Source: an uncultured Acetatifactor sp. (lineage in GTDB: Bacteria > Bacillota > Clostridia > Lachnospirales > Lachnospiraceae). Taken from it: 64,000 nt of DNA. The notes under the pieces were generated by a model. The model was given only the letters and a program-made list of their open reading frames with translations. It did not search any database and was not told the DNA's origin. The stretch spans positions 98,706 through 162,705 of the forward strand of contig CAJUGH010000007.1 in the NCBI GenBank assembly GCA_910586215.1. The letters run 5' to 3'. The translations under genes were made by a program, and so were the position numbers. Below, piece after piece: positions 63,267-64,000 of this stretch (the first letter of the stretch is position 1; each line of letters starts with the position of its first letter).

Positions 63267-63370
63267 TGCATAGCCTTTTTCAAGTTTCCATTGGATGCCA
63301 TTCCAGTCCTCACTTGATTTAGGTGCCGGATCCCCACCCGCTGCAACGGATGGGGATTCTTTTTTTTTAC
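63267..63370 (+). ncRNA. Candidate short RNA, about 100 bases
   Basis: A sigma-A-like promoter and a strong terminator enclose about 100 bases without a credible reading frame. The predicted RNA can pair TCAAGT (about 63279) with ACTTGA (about 63311) before the terminator stem. It lies head-to-head with the integrase gene. It could be a small regulatory RNA or just an aborted leader transcript of the element's early operon. Confidence 0.35.
63330..63370 (+). terminator. Strong Rho-independent terminator
   Basis: ATCCCCACCCG (63330-63340) and CGGATGGGGAT (63347-63357) pair with one mismatch around six bases and are followed by TCTTTTTTTTTAC. This is the best terminator in the window. It faces right. 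Confidence 0.8.
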
Positions 63371-63394
63371 TGCTGTCTTATTCCGGCTCTTACT

Positions 63395-63601
63395 GTAGCA
63401 GTTAACAGTATTTGTAGCAGTTGGCGTAACAGTTGGTGTAGCAGTTGGAATGCAGTAAAATCAAGGGTTGTAACAGTTGTAGCAGTTAAAGGCAAAGTTC
63501 TTATTATTTTTACTTTGAAAAAATATAAGATATGGAAAAAACATAAAAAAAGTAAAAATATAGTACTATAAAAACAACTGTTACACTGCTACACCTGCTA
63601 C
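63395..63601. repeat. Iteron-like array of 9-bp repeats
   Basis: The unit GTA(G/A)CAGTT occurs six times in direct orientation, at 63395, 63414, 63426, 63438, 63470 and 63479. Three inverted, partly degenerate units lie at 63576, 63584 and 63593. The AT-rich stretch 63488-63575 lies between the two groups. Such clusters serve as integrase arm sites, replication iterons or repressor sites in mobile elements. Confidence 0.65.
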
Positions 63602-63675
63602 GGGGAGGATAAAGGGTGCAGTCCAGCCCTGCCAGAACTGCGGGACACGGTATCAGGGGGATTGTGGAGGGAAAT

Positions 63676-63918
63676 ATGGAGAAATTAAGTGAAAAAGCAA
63701 GACTGTATGCAAGGTCATACAGGCAGTTCCCTTATGGACGGGAAATTGAAGGAACTGCGGAATTGTTGTTGCAGATGGCTGATAAGCTAGAAGAGTATGA
63801 GGGCTTTGAAGAAATATTTCGCTCAAAAATGACGGATGTTGCATGTGAATTTTTAAAGGACAAGGAAGAGTTTGCGAAATGGCTTGACAGAAACAAATGG
63901 ATAGCTAAAAAAGTGTGA
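63676..63918 (+). CDS. Small acidic protein of the mobile element, unknown function
   Basis: The 80-residue protein starts MEKLSEKARLYARSYRQFPY and is helical and charged, without cysteine clusters, membrane helix or DNA-binding motif that I recognise. GGAGGG stands before ATG 63676; the longer frame has no ribosome site. It is the first gene after the repeat array and belongs to the integrated element. Confidence 0.6.
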   Translation: MEKLSEKARLYARSYRQFPYGREIEGTAELLLQMADKLEEYEGFEEIFRSKMTDVACEFLKDKEEFAKWLDRNKWIAKKV

Positions 63919-64000
63919 TGAATATGCAAGAGAACAGGAAGGCTGACACAGGCAGCAGGGGGAGGGATATTATGGGACGTACAGAAAATGAAGCAAAAAA
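63918..64000 (+). CDS. Partial gene running off the window
   Basis: A frame opens at ATG 63918, overlapping the previous stop (TGATG), and stays open to the end. An internal ATG at 63972 has GGGGGAGGG upstream and may be the real start (MGRTENEAKK). Too little is visible to assign a function. Confidence 0.4.
   Translation, partial: MNMQENRKADTGSRGRDIMGRTENEAK

Noticed and set aside
63395..63601. CRISPR array
   Set aside because: Units are only 9 bp, irregularly spaced, and partly inverted.

Overview
The window looks like a chromosome segment of a spore-forming, gut-type Lachnospiraceae bacterium (Clostridia). The evidence is a moderately GC-rich coding style, AGGAGG-type ribosome sites with some GTG/TTG starts, a spoVAD gene, LytS/YesM-type kinases paired with AraC-type regulators, many lipoprotein-dependent sugar ABC importers, and PepV-type dipeptidases. 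No rRNA, tRNA or CRISPR array was seen. All family names come from reading motifs; no search was run.

Layout. 1-0.85 kb: the 3' end of a GH29 alpha-L-fucosidase and a fucose mutarotase. 1.1-6.1 kb: a leftward, AT-richer operon of three large membrane glycosyltransferase-like genes; two carry single-base insertions (three in all). 6.1-6.8 kb: an ABC-exporter scrap and a 169-bp palindromic element. 6.9-12.8 kb: tcdA, a membrane-anchored serine protease, then folD overlapping a response regulator that overlaps a membrane histidine kinase. 13.1-18.7 kb: a metallophosphoesterase, a sugar ABC importer and a broken SGNH esterase. 18.9-19.6 kb: a truncated GH57-like gene joined to a scrap of a permease gene. 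19.7-25.4 kb: an oligopeptide-type importer with a fused double ATPase, then an XRE regulator. 25.8-29.5 kb: a calcium-type P-ATPase and a 45-bp tandem-repeat coiled-coil gene. 29.7-34.8 kb: an NAD-dependent epimerase, an unknown gene, trpS and an SH3 surface protein. 35-40.9 kb: a GH115 alpha-glucuronidase, a lone spoVAD and a DUF11-type protein.

41-43.1 kb holds the most original-looking unit: an ECF sigma factor, overlapping a membrane anti-sigma factor with an RsgI-like ectodomain and a His-rich tail, beside a secreted Cys/His-rich protein with two DxDGDG-like loops. 43.6-45.8 kb has a zinc-ribbon membrane protein, an AlkZ-related protein and a GrpB-pyrophosphatase fusion. 45.9-47.3 kb is a gene graveyard around an apparently intact feoA whose promoter carries several GTTAG/CTAAC palindromes resembling DtxR-family iron boxes.

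47.3-62 kb is a glycan-use locus: a UROD-family protein, an M20 dipeptidase, a YesM/YesN-type two-component system, an LplABC-like importer, a GH106-like rhamnosidase and a second M20 dipeptidase. At 62.2 kb a leftward tyrosine recombinase marks the edge of a mobile element that runs out of the window to the right; behind it lie a possible short RNA with promoter and terminator, an iteron-like repeat array and two small element genes. Related palindromic intergenic repeats recur at about 6.6, 13.0, 28.7 and 43.2 kb. Working together, the region reads as scavenging of fucosylated, rhamnosylated and glucuronylated glycans plus peptides, with several older loci in decay.
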